Positions 42,578 through 51,632 are shown, numbered from the stretch's first letter. The stretch is 58,383 bases of DNA from CAYLPU01 sp964385635 (GCA_964385635.1 CAYLPU010000022.1:1-58383), one strand, 5' to 3'. Numbers and translations: made by a program. Notes: generated from the letters alone by a model not told the origin.

Positions 42578-43273
42578 ATGATTCCATTGCGAGACACTAT
42601 ACCCGCCCGCCGTTTTCCCATCGTCAACGTGGCTCTCATCGGTCTCAACGTGCTGGTCTTCCTGTTCGAGTCCATCCTGGGGCCGGAGCAACTGGATCAA
42701 TTCATCTGGTCTTGGGGACTGACGCCGGCCGATTTCTGGCAAGGCGGGGGGTTGAGCCGCTGGTTACCCCTGTTTACATCAATGTTCATGCACGGTGGCT
42801 GGTGGCACCTGATATCCAATATGCTCGCCCTCTACATTTTCGGCGATAACATTGAGGATCGGCTGGGGCACTTCCGCTACCCGCTGTTCTACCTGTTCAG
42901 CGGCCTGGCGGCCAGCGCTGTCCACCTGGTAGTCTATTCCGGTTCGCCCATCCCGACGGTGGGGGCGAGCGGGGCTATCGCGGGCGTGCTGGGGGCCTAT
43001 CTGGTGCTCTATCCCCGGGCTCGCGTCGTCACGCTCGTGCCCATATTCTACTTCATCCGCATCGTCGAGGTCCCGGCGCTGGTTTACCTGGGCTTCTGGT
43101 TCATCTCCCAGTTGTTCAATGGTCTCTTCGCCCTGACCGCCACCGATGTCCTCCAAAGCGGCGGGGTGGCCTGGTGGGCACATATCGGTGGCTTCGTCTT
43201 CGGGCTGGCGATTATCCGGCTCATCTCCCCCCGTCCCCCCCGCACCTACGCTGATGAATATCGACAGTGGTGA
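42578..43273 (+). CDS. Rhomboid-family intramembrane serine protease
   Basis: 231 residues with six or seven membrane segments. The catalytic serine is Ser131 in VGASGAIAGVLG and the histidine is His202 in WWAHIGGFVFG; the loop-1 FTSMFMHGGWWHLISNM is intact, so activity is expected. These enzymes cut single-span proteins within the membrane. A GGAAG site precedes the ATG. The gene runs opposite to the neighbouring ECF sigma operon and may be independent of it. Confidence 0.93.
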   Translation: MIPLRDTIPARRFPIVNVALIGLNVLVFLFESILGPEQLDQFIWSWGLTPADFWQGGGLSRWLPLFTSMFMHGGWWHLISNMLALYIFGDNIEDRLGHFRYPLFYLFSGLAASAVHLVVYSGSPIPTVGASGAIAGVLGAYLVLYPRARVVTLVPIFYFIRIVEVPALVYLGFWFISQLFNGLFALTATDVLQSGGVAWWAHIGGFVFGLAIIRLISPRPPRTYADEYRQW

Positions 43274-43322
43274 CAAGAACGACTATTTCGAACCTGGCTC
43301 GAACTTGGAAGGAGGAGAGACA

Positions 43323-44480
43323 ATGAATCGCAGGAAGTTTCTAAGGACAATCGGCTTGACACTGCTTGTACTGCTCTCAATCAGGTGCAACGCAATGCCT
43401 ACACCGGAACCCGCACCGACATCCACGCCCTTCCCGACTGTGACACTCGCACCGACGTCCACGCCGCCTCCGACTCTGACACCCACGGCCAATCCAACAC
43501 CAACACCGACACCGACTCCTATCGGCGGCGGTGGTGGACAGATCGCATTCGTCTCCAACCGCGACGGCAACCTGGAAATCTGCGTGATAAACAGCGACGG
43601 TTCCGGGCAGGCCAACCTGACCAATCACGAGTCGGAGGATAATTGGCCTACGATGTCACCGGATGGCAAACAAATCGCTTTCACCTCCGATCGCGACGAG
43701 CCAAACCCTGGCTCTTGTGGCCTCAGCAATAGTTGCAGTTCGGAGATCTACATAGTGAATACCGATGGAACTGGCCTGACTCGGCTGACCGACGATCCGG
43801 GACAGGAGACGTTCCCTGCCTGGTCGCCGGACGGTACGCAGATCGCCTTTGTATCCAACCGCGATGGGGGTCTCGATGTCTTTGTGATGAACGCCGACGG
43901 TTCCGCACAGACCAACCTGACCAATACCTCGGGCTTCGATTTGTACCCTGCGTGGATGGAGGATGGGTCGCAGATCGTCTTCCTATCCACCCGCGACGGC
44001 GGTTTCCAATTCTACGTGATGAACGCCGATGGCTCTGAGCAGACGATGATGGACAGCGGTTTACCGCCCAGCGAATCCTCCCCAGGCAGTCTGAATACCC
44101 TCTTTTTCCTCGAGGATGTGAGTGTATACGAAATCTATGCTCTCGCCGGCGACTCCTTGAAAACTATAGAGGACAGCGGTTCGTCGCTTGGCGAATTCCC
44201 CACCTGGTCGCCGGACGGCACGCAGGTCGCTTTTCACTCTAATCGCGATGGCGACATGGAGATTTACGTGATGAACGCCGACGGTTCCGAGGTGACACAG
44301 CTAACGGATGACGATGCAAATGATATGTTCCCTGCATGGTCGCCGGACGGTACGCGGATCACCTTCCACTCTAACCGTGATGGCAACGTGGAGATCTACG
44401 TGATGAACGCCGACGGCTCCAATGTGGTGAACCTGACCAACAACTCGGCGGACGATACCATCCCTGCCTGGTATCCATAA
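43323..44480 (+). CDS. TolB-like (PD40/WD40-like) beta-propeller lipoprotein
   Basis: 385 residues. The leader MNRRKFLRTIGLTLLVLLSI then RC shows a twin-arginine-like RRKFL and a lipobox-like end. A Pro/Thr linker (PTPTPTPTP) leads into about six PD40 blades (AWSPDGTQIAFVSNRDG, EIYVMNADGSEVTQLTDD). The family are surface or periplasmic propellers that bind other proteins; this one is not part of a Tol-Pal set. GGAGGAGAGACA precedes the ATG at 43323, which is why I reject a longer frame inside the rhomboid gene. Confidence 0.87.
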   Translation: MNRRKFLRTIGLTLLVLLSIRCNAMPTPEPAPTSTPFPTVTLAPTSTPPPTLTPTANPTPTPTPTPIGGGGGQIAFVSNRDGNLEICVINSDGSGQANLTNHESEDNWPTMSPDGKQIAFTSDRDEPNPGSCGLSNSCSSEIYIVNTDGTGLTRLTDDPGQETFPAWSPDGTQIAFVSNRDGGLDVFVMNADGSAQTNLTNTSGFDLYPAWMEDGSQIVFLSTRDGGFQFYVMNADGSEQTMMDSGLPPSESSPGSLNTLFFLEDVSVYEIYALAGDSLKTIEDSGSSLGEFPTWSPDGTQVAFHSNRDGDMEIYVMNADGSEVTQLTDDDANDMFPAWSPDGTRITFHSNRDGNVEIYVMNADGSNVVNLTNNSADDTIPAWYP

Positions 44481-44503
44481 CGCGGTCTCCAGCCGCAACC
44501 AAC

Positions 44504-44530
44504 GTAGGACAAGATGACATCTTGTCCTAC
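44504..44530. repeat. Perfect 13-bp-arm palindrome
   Basis: GTAGGACAAGATG and CATCTTGTCCTAC flank a single A. It lies 23 bases past the TolB-like stop and lacks a T-run. Confidence 0.7.
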
Positions 44531-44559
44531 AAGATTACGGGAGGGGTCTCCTGCATGCC

Positions 44560-44645
44560 ATGTCGGAGGTACGTTCCTGGCACCGGCCGCCGACGAGATT
44601 GTGATGGACGAGAGCGCTGTGCTGGGGCTGGTGAACCCTCAACTG
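44560..44645 (+). pseudogene. Fragment of a ClpP-class (SDH-type) serine protease gene
   Basis: The + strand reads VGGTFLAPAADEIVMDESAV then LGLVNPQL, matching the GGT-ADEIVMD-AVLGPVDPQL block of periplasmic ClpP-class proteases. Nothing else of the gene remains; it is cut off just before the VanW gene. Confidence 0.5.
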
Positions 44646-44655
44646 ACAAACCGCA

Positions 44656-46488
44656 ATGAAGATTCGCGCCTTACTTTTTTTCCTCTGTGTCCTTCTCGTT
44701 CTTCTACCTGGCTCGGTAGCGGTCTTTGAACTGTACCACACCGACCGCATCTACCCGGGCGTGTGGGTGTGGGGTGTGGAGGTGGGCGGGATGCGGCCCG
44801 AGCAGGCGGCCGCCGCGCTGCAGGATGGTCTGGGGCTCAATGCGCCCTCGGTGACACTGCGCGGGCCGGATCGCTCCTGGAGCGTCCAGGCCACCGACCT
44901 GGGTCTCCGGTTCGACGCGCGGGCGACGCTGTCGCCGGCCTACCAGGTGGGACGCGGCCGCTCGTGGGCGGACAACCTGCTGACCCACCTGTGGCTGCTG
45001 TTTTACGGCGAAGAGTTCCCACCCATCATCGTCTACGACGAGCGCGTAGCCCGCCTTTACCTGAAGGCACTGGCCAAGCAGGTGTACCTGCCTCCCACCA
45101 ACGCCACGCTCTCCCTCGACGGCGTCACCCCAGTCGTCAACCCCGCCCGGCCCGGACGTTATCTGGACGTGGAGGCGACTCTGGCAGCGTTGGCCCCGGT
45201 CGTGACCCGGCTGGCCCCCGCCGAGGTGGAACTGGTCGTCCGCGAGTCTGCGCCCCCCGTTGCCGACGCCGAACCGGCTCGCGCCGAGGCTGAAGTGTTG
45301 CTGGATGGCCCGCTCACGCTCGTTCTCGCTCATCCCCGCGAGGGCGACCCCGGCCCATGGGTACTCCCGCCGGAGCAACTGGCCACGATGCTGGTGGTGC
45401 GGGCGGAAGGTGGGGAGTTGCACATCGCACTGGATGAGCAACCGCTGCGGGTCTACCTGGAGGAGGTGGCCCCGGCGCTGGTGATTGAGCCGATAGATGC
45501 CCGCTTCCACTTCGACGAGGGGACAGACCAACTGGAGCCCATCAGCCCCAGCACGGATGGCCGTGCGCTTGACGTGGGGGCCAGCCTGGTGCGCATCGTG
45601 CAGGAACTGGCGGCAGGCAACCGCTACATCTCGCTCGTCGTGCAGGCCGTCCTGCCCCGCTACCCCGACACCGCCACCGCTGAGGAGTTGGGCATCGTCG
45701 AACAGGTGGCCGAAGGGAATTCCTACTTCATCGGCTCTCCCTCCGGGCGCGACCACAACATCCGGCTGGCGGCGGGCAAGTTCGATGGGCTGATCGTCGC
45801 GCCGGGGGACACCTTCTCCTTCAACCACTACCTGGGGGAGGTGAGCGCCGAGGCCGGTTACGATGAATCCCTCATCACCGCTGGCGAGCAACTGGCCGTC
45901 GAGGTCGGTGGCGGCATCTGCCAGGTCTCTACGACCGCCTTTCGCGCTGCCTTCTGGGGCGGCTATCCCATCGTCAGTCGCTGGTACCACCACTATCGGG
46001 TGGGCTACTATGAGTTGATGGGGGCAGGGGTGGGGATGGACGCCACCGTCTACTCGCCGCAGGTGGACTTCAAGTTTACCAACGACCGGCCCTACCCGCT
46101 GCTGATTGAGACCGAGATCGAGGAAGCGGACCACCGGCTGGTCTTTCGCTTCTACTCCACCGGTGATGGGCGACGGGTGGAGAAGGAGGAGCCGGAGATC
46201 AGCGACGATACCGAGCCCGGCCCGCCTATCTACGAGTTGCACGAGGAGTTAGCGCCGGGGACGGTGATCCGGTGGCAATCGGCGGTGAACGGGCTGACGG
46301 TGGTGGTGGAGCGGCGGGTCTACGATGCGGCGGGCGACCTGCTCTATCACGACACGATTATCAGCCGTTACGCGCCCCGTCGGGCTGCCTACCACTACGG
46401 CCCCGGCTATGAGCCTCCGGCGGAGCCGGAGGAAGAAGCGGAACCGGAGGAAGAAGAAGAAGAAGAAGAAGTGGAGCCGCAGGGTTGA
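44656..46488 (+). CDS. VanW-family protein with peptidoglycan-binding-type N-terminal region
   Basis: 610 residues. A signal or membrane anchor (LLFFLCVLLVLLPGSVAVF) is followed by two beta-rich repeats like those of YoaR/PG-binding domains (PGVWVWGVEVGGMRPEQAAA). The VanW core comes next: FIGSPSGRDHNIRLAAGKFD, GDTFSFNHYLGEVSAEAGYD, GGGICQVSTTAFRAAFWGGY and MDATVYSPQVDFKFTN. The protein ends in a Glu-rich tail. VanW proteins are envelope proteins of uncertain biochemistry found near glycopeptide-resistance and cell-wall genes. No van genes are near, so it is a housekeeping envelope protein here. Confidence 0.9.
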   Translation: MKIRALLFFLCVLLVLLPGSVAVFELYHTDRIYPGVWVWGVEVGGMRPEQAAAALQDGLGLNAPSVTLRGPDRSWSVQATDLGLRFDARATLSPAYQVGRGRSWADNLLTHLWLLFYGEEFPPIIVYDERVARLYLKALAKQVYLPPTNATLSLDGVTPVVNPARPGRYLDVEATLAALAPVVTRLAPAEVELVVRESAPPVADAEPARAEAEVLLDGPLTLVLAHPREGDPGPWVLPPEQLATMLVVRAEGGELHIALDEQPLRVYLEEVAPALVIEPIDARFHFDEGTDQLEPISPSTDGRALDVGASLVRIVQELAAGNRYISLVVQAVLPRYPDTATAEELGIVEQVAEGNSYFIGSPSGRDHNIRLAAGKFDGLIVAPGDTFSFNHYLGEVSAEAGYDESLITAGEQLAVEVGGGICQVSTTAFRAAFWGGYPIVSRWYHHYRVGYYELMGAGVGMDATVYSPQVDFKFTNDRPYPLLIETEIEEADHRLVFRFYSTGDGRRVEKEEPEISDDTEPGPPIYELHEELAPGTVIRWQSAVNGLTVVVERRVYDAAGDLLYHDTIISRYAPRRAAYHYGPGYEPPAEPEEEAEPEEEEEEEEVEPQG

Positions 46489-46568
46489 TGTGGAATGAAT
46501 CCAATATACGAAACAGGGCCGCCGGGTCGGCGTCGAATAGGAGCACTACACGAAGAGGAGGTGTATCT

Positions 46569-47717
46569 ATGACGAACGACGGCCCACTGGCAGGCGTGCG
46601 CGCACTGGACCTCTCCCGACTCCTCCCCGGTCCCTACTGCTCCCGCATCCTGGCCGACTTCGGCGCCGAGATCGTCAAGGTGGAGCGACCGGGTGGGGGG
46701 GATTGGCTGCGGTACGCGCCGCCGCTGGTGGACGGAGAGAGCATCCTCTTCCGAGCACTCAACCGGGGTAAAAAGAGCATCACACTGAACCTCAAATCCG
46801 ACGAGGGTCTGGTCATCTTCTTGCGGCTGGTCGAGACCGCCGACGTGCTCCTGGAGAGTTTCCGCCCCGGTGTGATGGAACGGCTGGGACTGGGATACGA
46901 GATGCTGGCCCAGGCCAACCCTCGCTTGGTCTACTGCTCGCTGACCGGCTACGGATCGGACGGCCCCCACCGGGAGCGGGCCGGTCACGACCTGAATTAC
47001 ATCGGCCTGGCGGGCCTGCTAGATCTGACCGGGCCACTGAAGGGACCACCAGTGGTCCCCGGCACCCCCATAGCCGACCTGGCGGGCGCGCTGTGGGCGG
47101 CGATCGGTATCCTGCTGGCGCTGGTGGCGCGGGAGCGGACGGGCCAGGGGCAGCGGGTGGACGGGTCACTCCTGGGGGCGTCGCTGGCTTGCATGCCAGT
47201 GGCGATGGCACAGCACCAGGGAGGGCAGCCGATGAAACAGGGTGGAAGCGACCTGACCGGTGGCCTGGTCTGCTACCACGTCTACGAGACTGGGGACGGC
47301 AGGTACATGACGCTGGCAGCGCTGGAGCCCCAGTTCTGGGCCGCCTTCTGCCGGGCGGCGGAGCGGGAGGATCTGATGGGGCAGCAGTTCGCGCCGGCCG
47401 TCCCCGGCGAGCCGGCCTACGAGGAGCTGTGCATGCTCTTCCGGACCCGCACGAGGGCAGAGTGGGCAGAAATAGTTGAGGCGGACAGTTGCTGTGAGCC
47501 GGTGTACAATGTGGGAGAGGCACTGGCTTCTGCCCCGGTGCAGGCACTGGGGATGCTGGCGGGCGCAGGGTTGCTCCCGCCGGTGCGCCTCTCGGCGCAG
47601 ACGGGTTCCTCGCTGGGCGCCGCCCCTGCCCTGGGCCAGCACACCGCCGAGGTACTGGCGGACCTGGGGTACGACGAAGCGGCGGTAGAGGAACTGAGAG
47701 AGAAGGGACAGGTGTAA
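46569..47717 (+). CDS. CaiB/BaiF-type (family III) CoA-transferase
   Basis: 382 residues. The opening GPLAGVRALDLSRLLPGPYC and FGAEIVKVERPGGGDWLRY, then LNRGKKSITLNLKSDEG and LVYCSLTGYGSDGPHRERAG with a conserved acidic residue at GHDLNYIGLAGL, match family III CoA-transferases, in which an aspartate carries the acyl group. It moves CoA between carboxylic acids. The ATG at 46569 has GAGGAGG upstream. The neighbouring operon on the other strand handles a CoA thioester decarboxylation, so a short-chain acyl-CoA pathway is plausible. The substrate is not determinable here. Confidence 0.9.
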   Translation: MTNDGPLAGVRALDLSRLLPGPYCSRILADFGAEIVKVERPGGGDWLRYAPPLVDGESILFRALNRGKKSITLNLKSDEGLVIFLRLVETADVLLESFRPGVMERLGLGYEMLAQANPRLVYCSLTGYGSDGPHRERAGHDLNYIGLAGLLDLTGPLKGPPVVPGTPIADLAGALWAAIGILLALVARERTGQGQRVDGSLLGASLACMPVAMAQHQGGQPMKQGGSDLTGGLVCYHVYETGDGRYMTLAALEPQFWAAFCRAAEREDLMGQQFAPAVPGEPAYEELCMLFRTRTRAEWAEIVEADSCCEPVYNVGEALASAPVQALGMLAGAGLLPPVRLSAQTGSSLGAAPALGQHTAEVLADLGYDEAAVEELREKGQV

Positions 47718-47748
47718 CAAGGCACAGTGAACGCCGGTTGCCGCGCTA

Positions 47749-47900
47749 AGGGTCCGTAAAAGAATAACTTCCCGACACGATGTCATTGCGAGCGTTTTTT
47801 GCGCAGCAATCCCCACGTTTGTCTAGGAAGGAGATTGCTTCGTCGCAAAAAGCGCTTCTCGCAATGACACGATTGGGGAACTTATTTATTTACAGGCCCT
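47749..47900. mobile_element. MITE-like element with imperfect terminal inverted repeats
   Basis: The left end AGGGTCCGTAAAAGAATAAC and the complement of the right end AGGGCCTGTAAATAAATAAG match through about 25 bases. Both are followed inward by TGTCATTGCGAG, a word common in interspersed bacterial repeats. CTAA lies at both edges, a possible target duplication. The right end supplies the stop codon of the mmdB-like gene. Confidence 0.65.
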
Positions 47901-49047
47901 AAGGTGACAGGAGCGGGAAGATGAGCGCCATCAGCACACCAGCGGCGATCACCGATGCCACCTGCCCGGCAGTGTTGGCACCGAGGGCGTGCATCAGGAT
48001 GAAGTTCTGGTTGTCCTCCTCCAGCGCTACTTGCTGTGCCAGTCGCCCGCTCATCGGAAAGGCGCTGATGGCCGCTGCCCCCACGAGGGGGTTGATCCGC
48101 CGCCCCGAGAGCAGACAGACCAGTTTCCCGAACATAATGCCGCCGATGGTATCGAGGACGAAGGCCACCAGGCCCAGCAGCAGGACTTTGGCGGTGTCCA
48201 GGTTCAGGAAGGCCGCACCTTGCATCGTCGAGCCGATGGTCAAGCCCAGGAAGAGCGTGGAGGTGTTGGTGATCGCCTCCTGGGCAGTGCGGCTGAGTCC
48301 CTCCACGACGCCCGACTCGCGCATCAGGTTGCCCAGCATCAGTGTGGCGATGAGGGGCGCGGCCTGCGGTAGAAAGATGGATGCCAGCAGCGTCACCAGG
48401 ATGGGGAAGAGGATGACGGCCGTTCTGGAGACCGGGCGGGGTGTGTACTCCATGCGGATCGCCCGCTCCCGTTTGGTGATGAAGAGCCGCATCAGCGGTG
48501 GCTGGATGATGGGCACCAGGCTCATATAGGAGTAGGCGGTCACCGCCACCGCCGCCGCCAGCCCAGGCGTCTCGAAGAGATGCCCCAATTTCGCCCCCAC
48601 GTAGATCACCGTCGGCCCGTCAATGGCACCAATGACACCGATGCTGGTCGCCTCGGCCAGGTTGAAGCCCAGCAGGACGGCCACGACCAACGCGGCGAAG
48701 ATGCCCAGGTGGCCCATTGCCCCCATCAGGATGAAGATGGGCTGGCTCAGAAGCGGCCGCATGTCCATCATCGCTCCCACGCCCAGGAAGATCAGCAGGG
48801 GGAACAGTTCTGTCTCTATTCCGGCTCGGTTCAGCACCCCGAACAGTCCCTCCGGCCCGATCATATAGGCCGAGACCGGCAGATTACCCAGCATGCAGCC
48901 GAAGCCGATGGGCAAAAGCAACGTCGGCTCGTACTCCTTGGCGATGGCCAAATACATCAACGACCCTCCGACGATCACCATGACCGTCTGTTGCCAGGTG
49001 ATGGTCAGCAGGCCTCCCAGAAGCCCGGTCAGATTAATTCCACCCAC
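47899..49047 (-). CDS. mmdB: Sodium-pump decarboxylase beta subunit (OadB/MmdB type)
   Basis: 382 residues, about nine hydrophobic segments. Family text is clear: LPIGFGCMLGNLPVSAYMIG, GVGAMMDMRPLLSQP, GVIGAIDGPTVIYVG, GKLVCLLSGRRINPLVGAAA and ALGANTAGQVASVIAAGVLM. This membrane subunit decarboxylates carboxybiotin and exports sodium. Its stop codon falls in the end of a MITE-like element. It follows the biotin carrier by 14 bases. Confidence 0.93.
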   Translation of the reverse strand: MGGINLTGLLGGLLTITWQQTVMVIVGGSLMYLAIAKEYEPTLLLPIGFGCMLGNLPVSAYMIGPEGLFGVLNRAGIETELFPLLIFLGVGAMMDMRPLLSQPIFILMGAMGHLGIFAALVVAVLLGFNLAEATSIGVIGAIDGPTVIYVGAKLGHLFETPGLAAAVAVTAYSYMSLVPIIQPPLMRLFITKRERAIRMEYTPRPVSRTAVILFPILVTLLASIFLPQAAPLIATLMLGNLMRESGVVEGLSRTAQEAITNTSTLFLGLTIGSTMQGAAFLNLDTAKVLLLGLVAFVLDTIGGIMFGKLVCLLSGRRINPLVGAAAISAFPMSGRLAQQVALEEDNQNFILMHALGANTAGQVASVIAAGVLMALIFPLLSP

Positions 49048-49061
49048 GGTCTCCTCCTTTT

Positions 49062-49499
49062 TTACTTCATTTCCAACAGGGTCTCGCCGTAGGCAACCTG
49101 GCGTCCCTCGGCGACGTGAATAGCGCCGATAGTGCCCCCACGCGTGGCGCGGATGACGTTGTCCATCTTCATCGCCTCAATGATGAGGAGTTCGTCGTTC
49201 GGGGCAACCTGCTGACCGGGCCGCACGGCGATGGACTTGATCACGCCGGGCAGAGGGGCGGGGACTGAGTTGCTCGGGCTGCCAGAGACTTCCGAAGTTT
49301 CAGAAAACTTCGGAAGCCTGGGGGACGCAATGGCCGGGGCGGCCTCCTCTACAGTCGCCTCCGCCACTACCGGCACGGCCTTCACTCCCACGGTGAATGT
49401 CTGTCCGTCTACTTCCACGCGCACCTGTTCGCGGCGCGGGTCGTCCAGCACTTTGACGTCGAACGTATGGTCCTCAAGTGTAATCTGGTACCGTTTCAC
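49062..49499 (-). CDS. Biotin carrier subunit of the decarboxylase
   Basis: 145 residues. An N-terminal beta domain (RYQITLEDHTFDVKVLDD) leads by a linker to a biotinyl domain with the modified lysine in IIEAMKMDNVIRA. The carboxyl group moves from the alpha to the beta subunit through this biotin. The linker, which in relatives is Pro/Ala-rich, contains a palindromic repeat translated as KFSETSEVSG. The ATG overlaps the stop of the OadG-like gene by four bases. Confidence 0.92.
   Translation of the reverse strand: MKRYQITLEDHTFDVKVLDDPRREQVRVEVDGQTFTVGVKAVPVVAEATVEEAAPAIASPRLPKFSETSEVSGSPSNSVPAPLPGVIKSIAVRPGQQVAPNDELLIIEAMKMDNVIRATRGGTIGAIHVAEGRQVAYGETLLEMK
49289..49316. repeat. In-frame palindrome in the biotin-carrier gene
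   Basis: CTTCCGAAGTTT and AAACTTCGGAAG with loop CAGA. It has the same design and reading (SETSEV) as the copy at 29271-29299, although the arms differ, so it is probably the same repeat family. Confidence 0.8.
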
Positions 49500-49849
49500 C
49501 GGACCCTCCTCGTGCGCAGGTTGAGCGTCAGTTGGCGCTGGTGATGGAGTACCCGCCAGGCACTGAGCGGTTTCTCCGCTCCTGATGTGCTGACGGGACT
49601 CAGGTCTTGCTCAGCGCGGGCCAGCGCGACACCGATTACCGCCGCCCGCCATCGCATCGCTCTCTGCTCCTCCGCTCCCACACTCCCACACACACCTTCC
49701 CCCATACTCCCCTTCTCCTCTACCCCGGGTCGGTCCTTGATGAGCGCGGTCATCAGATACATCAACCCATAGAGGAAGACCAACGCCAGGAAGAGCATTA
49801 GCATACCGATGCCGGAAACGACTAGTGAGATGATGATAGGGTTGTCCAT
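49496..49849 (-). CDS. OadG/MmdD-like small membrane subunit
   Basis: 117 residues: a single membrane segment (IIISLVVSGIGMLMLFLALV) and a charged tail, as in the subunit that ties the alpha subunit to the membrane. The start at 49849 has CAGGAGACAAG upstream. The middle is low-complexity (KGSMGEGVCGSVGAEEQ), encoded by a GTGTGGGAGTGT-type repeat inserted in frame. It overlaps the biotin-carrier start. Confidence 0.8.
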   Translation of the reverse strand: MDNPIIISLVVSGIGMLMLFLALVFLYGLMYLMTALIKDRPGVEEKGSMGEGVCGSVGAEEQRAMRWRAAVIGVALARAEQDLSPVSTSGAEKPLSAWRVLHHQRQLTLNLRTRRVR

Positions 49850-49861
49850 CTTGTCTCCTGA

Positions 49862-49894
49862 AGGTGCGACGCACTTTGGAAGTGCGTCGCACCT
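49862..49894. repeat. Perfect 15-bp-arm palindrome in the decarboxylase operon
   Basis: AGGTGCGACGCACTT and AAGTGCGTCGCACCT flank a 3-base loop in the short gap between the alpha- and OadG-like genes. It could modulate expression of the downstream subunits. Confidence 0.75.
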
Positions 49895-49900
49895 CATACC

Positions 49901-51451
49901 TCATAATGGGATGTTCCCATGCTTTTTCGGCAGCGGCATGGCCTGCTTATCCCGCAGGAAGTCCAGGGCGGCGATCAGTTTGGCCCGCGTCTCGCTGGGC
50001 AGGATCACGTCGTCCACGTGACCGCTGGCCGCCGCCGCGTAGGGGCTGCCGAACTGCTCCCGGAACTCGGCGACGAACTGCGCCCGCACCTCCTCTGGGT
50101 TCTCCACCTCCGCCATCCGCTTGCGGTAGAGGATGTTGACCGCCCCCTCCGCTCCCAGCACCGCTATCTCCGCCGTGGGCCAGGCGTAGACCAGGTCGGT
50201 ACGGATGTATTTGCTGCTCAGCACGATGTAGGCCCCGCCGTAGGCCTTGCGGGTGACGACGCAGACCTTGGGCACCGTCGCCTCCGAGTAGGCGTAGACG
50301 ATCTTGGCTCCGTGGCGGATGATGCCCCCGTGCTCCTGCACCGTCCCCGGCATAAAACCGGGACAGTCCACGAAGGTGACCAGCGGAATGTTGAAGGCGT
50401 CGCAGAAGCGGACGAAGCGGGCGATCTTGTCCGAAGCGTTGATATCGAGCACGCCAGCCAGGCGGGCGGGTTGGTTGGCGACCACTCCCACCACCTCCCC
50501 ATGGAGCCGGGCGAAGCCAACCACCGCGTTGGGGGCGAAACATGCGTGCACCTCGAAGAAACTGGACAGGTCAAAGACGCGGGTGATGACCTCCCGGATG
50601 TCGTAGGGCTGGCTTCCCTCGGGCGGCACCAGTGTGTCCAGCGCCGGGTCGGCCCTGGTCGGGTCATCCGTCAGCGGGAGGCGCGGTGGGGGGTCTACAT
50701 TGTTGGACGGCAGGTAACTCAGCAGTTTGCGGGTGATAGAAAGCGCCTCGTCCTCGTCGGCGGCTACGAAGTGGGCCACGCCGCTGATGCTGGCATGGGT
50801 CTGGGCTCCGCCCAGCGTGTCGAAGTCCACCTCCTCGCCAATCACCGCCTTGATCACCTGCGGCCCGGTGATGAACATGTGGCTGAGCCCAGCGGTCATG
50901 ATGATGAAGTCGGTCAGGCCGGGGGAGTAGACAGAGCCGCCGGCGCACGGGCCGAGCATGACGCTGATCTGCGGGATGACACCGCTGGCCTGTGTGTTGC
51001 GCCAGAAGAGTTCGCTGTAGCCAGCCAGACTCCAGACCCCCTCCTGGATACGCGCCCCCACAGAGTCGTTCAGCGCGACGAAGGGGGTACCAGAGCCGAC
51101 GGCCATGTCCAGCATCTTGCAGACTTTCTGCGCCTGTACCTCGGAGAAGGAGCCGCCGATGACAGTGAAGTCCTGGGCGGCCACGGCGATCTTGCGGCCG
51201 TCTATCCGGCCGAAGCCCACCACCACGTTGTCGCCGGGGAACCGTTTCTGGTCCAGCCCGAAAGCGGTGTGACGGTGAGTGACGTAGGGATCCACTTCCT
51301 GAAAACTGCCGGGGTCGAGCAGCCGGTCTATCCGCTCGCGGGCAGTCAGTTTTCCCTTGGCGTGCTGCTTCTCGATCGCCCTGGCCCCACCGCCCTGGCG
51401 GACTATCTCGCGGCGATGGAGTAGTTCCTGGTTAAGGTCATCGGCAGCCAT
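49901..51451 (-). CDS. mmdA: Biotin-dependent carboxyltransferase alpha subunit (methylmalonyl/propionyl-CoA type)
   Basis: 516 residues. Carboxyltransferase motifs are clear: KGKLTARERIDRLLDPGSF, GGSFSEVQAQKVCKMLDMAV, LGPCAGGSVYSPGLTDFIIM and FVDCPGFMPGTVQEHGG. It matches MmdA/PccB enzymes acting on (S)-methylmalonyl-CoA or propionyl-CoA. Together with the membrane beta subunit, OadG-like subunit and separate biotin carrier, the set is a sodium-translocating decarboxylase rather than an ATP-driven carboxylase. GAGGAGACC precedes the ATG. It is first in the operon. Which acyl-CoA it uses cannot be read directly. Confidence 0.92.
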   Translation of the reverse strand: MAADDLNQELLHRREIVRQGGGARAIEKQHAKGKLTARERIDRLLDPGSFQEVDPYVTHRHTAFGLDQKRFPGDNVVVGFGRIDGRKIAVAAQDFTVIGGSFSEVQAQKVCKMLDMAVGSGTPFVALNDSVGARIQEGVWSLAGYSELFWRNTQASGVIPQISVMLGPCAGGSVYSPGLTDFIIMTAGLSHMFITGPQVIKAVIGEEVDFDTLGGAQTHASISGVAHFVAADEDEALSITRKLLSYLPSNNVDPPPRLPLTDDPTRADPALDTLVPPEGSQPYDIREVITRVFDLSSFFEVHACFAPNAVVGFARLHGEVVGVVANQPARLAGVLDINASDKIARFVRFCDAFNIPLVTFVDCPGFMPGTVQEHGGIIRHGAKIVYAYSEATVPKVCVVTRKAYGGAYIVLSSKYIRTDLVYAWPTAEIAVLGAEGAVNILYRKRMAEVENPEEVRAQFVAEFREQFGSPYAAAASGHVDDVILPSETRAKLIAALDFLRDKQAMPLPKKHGNIPL

Positions 51452-51632
51452 CTGGGTCTCCTCCTGAGAATGTTGGGCGTGATGCGTGTTGCGTAAGCAT
51501 TTCGTGCGTTTCCTGGCGGGCAGCCCGTGTCAACTGCATAGTGCTGAATTATAGCGTTGAAGCATAGGCTGTCAAGCGTAGCAAGCCAGGTTTGACATTG
51601 TTGGTACAATGATGTACATTAACAAACCAAGA

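Noticed and set aside
44704..46242. 512-residue open frame antisense to the VanW gene
   Set aside because: Same explanation: GC-driven shadow of a well supported gene.
49919..51424. 501-residue open frame antisense to the carboxyltransferase gene
   Set aside because: The sense strand carries complete family motifs; the antisense product has no recognisable features.
49901..51451. ATP-dependent propionyl-CoA carboxylase
   Set aside because: No biotin carboxylase gene is present, while membrane beta and OadG-like subunits are, which indicates a decarboxylase pump.
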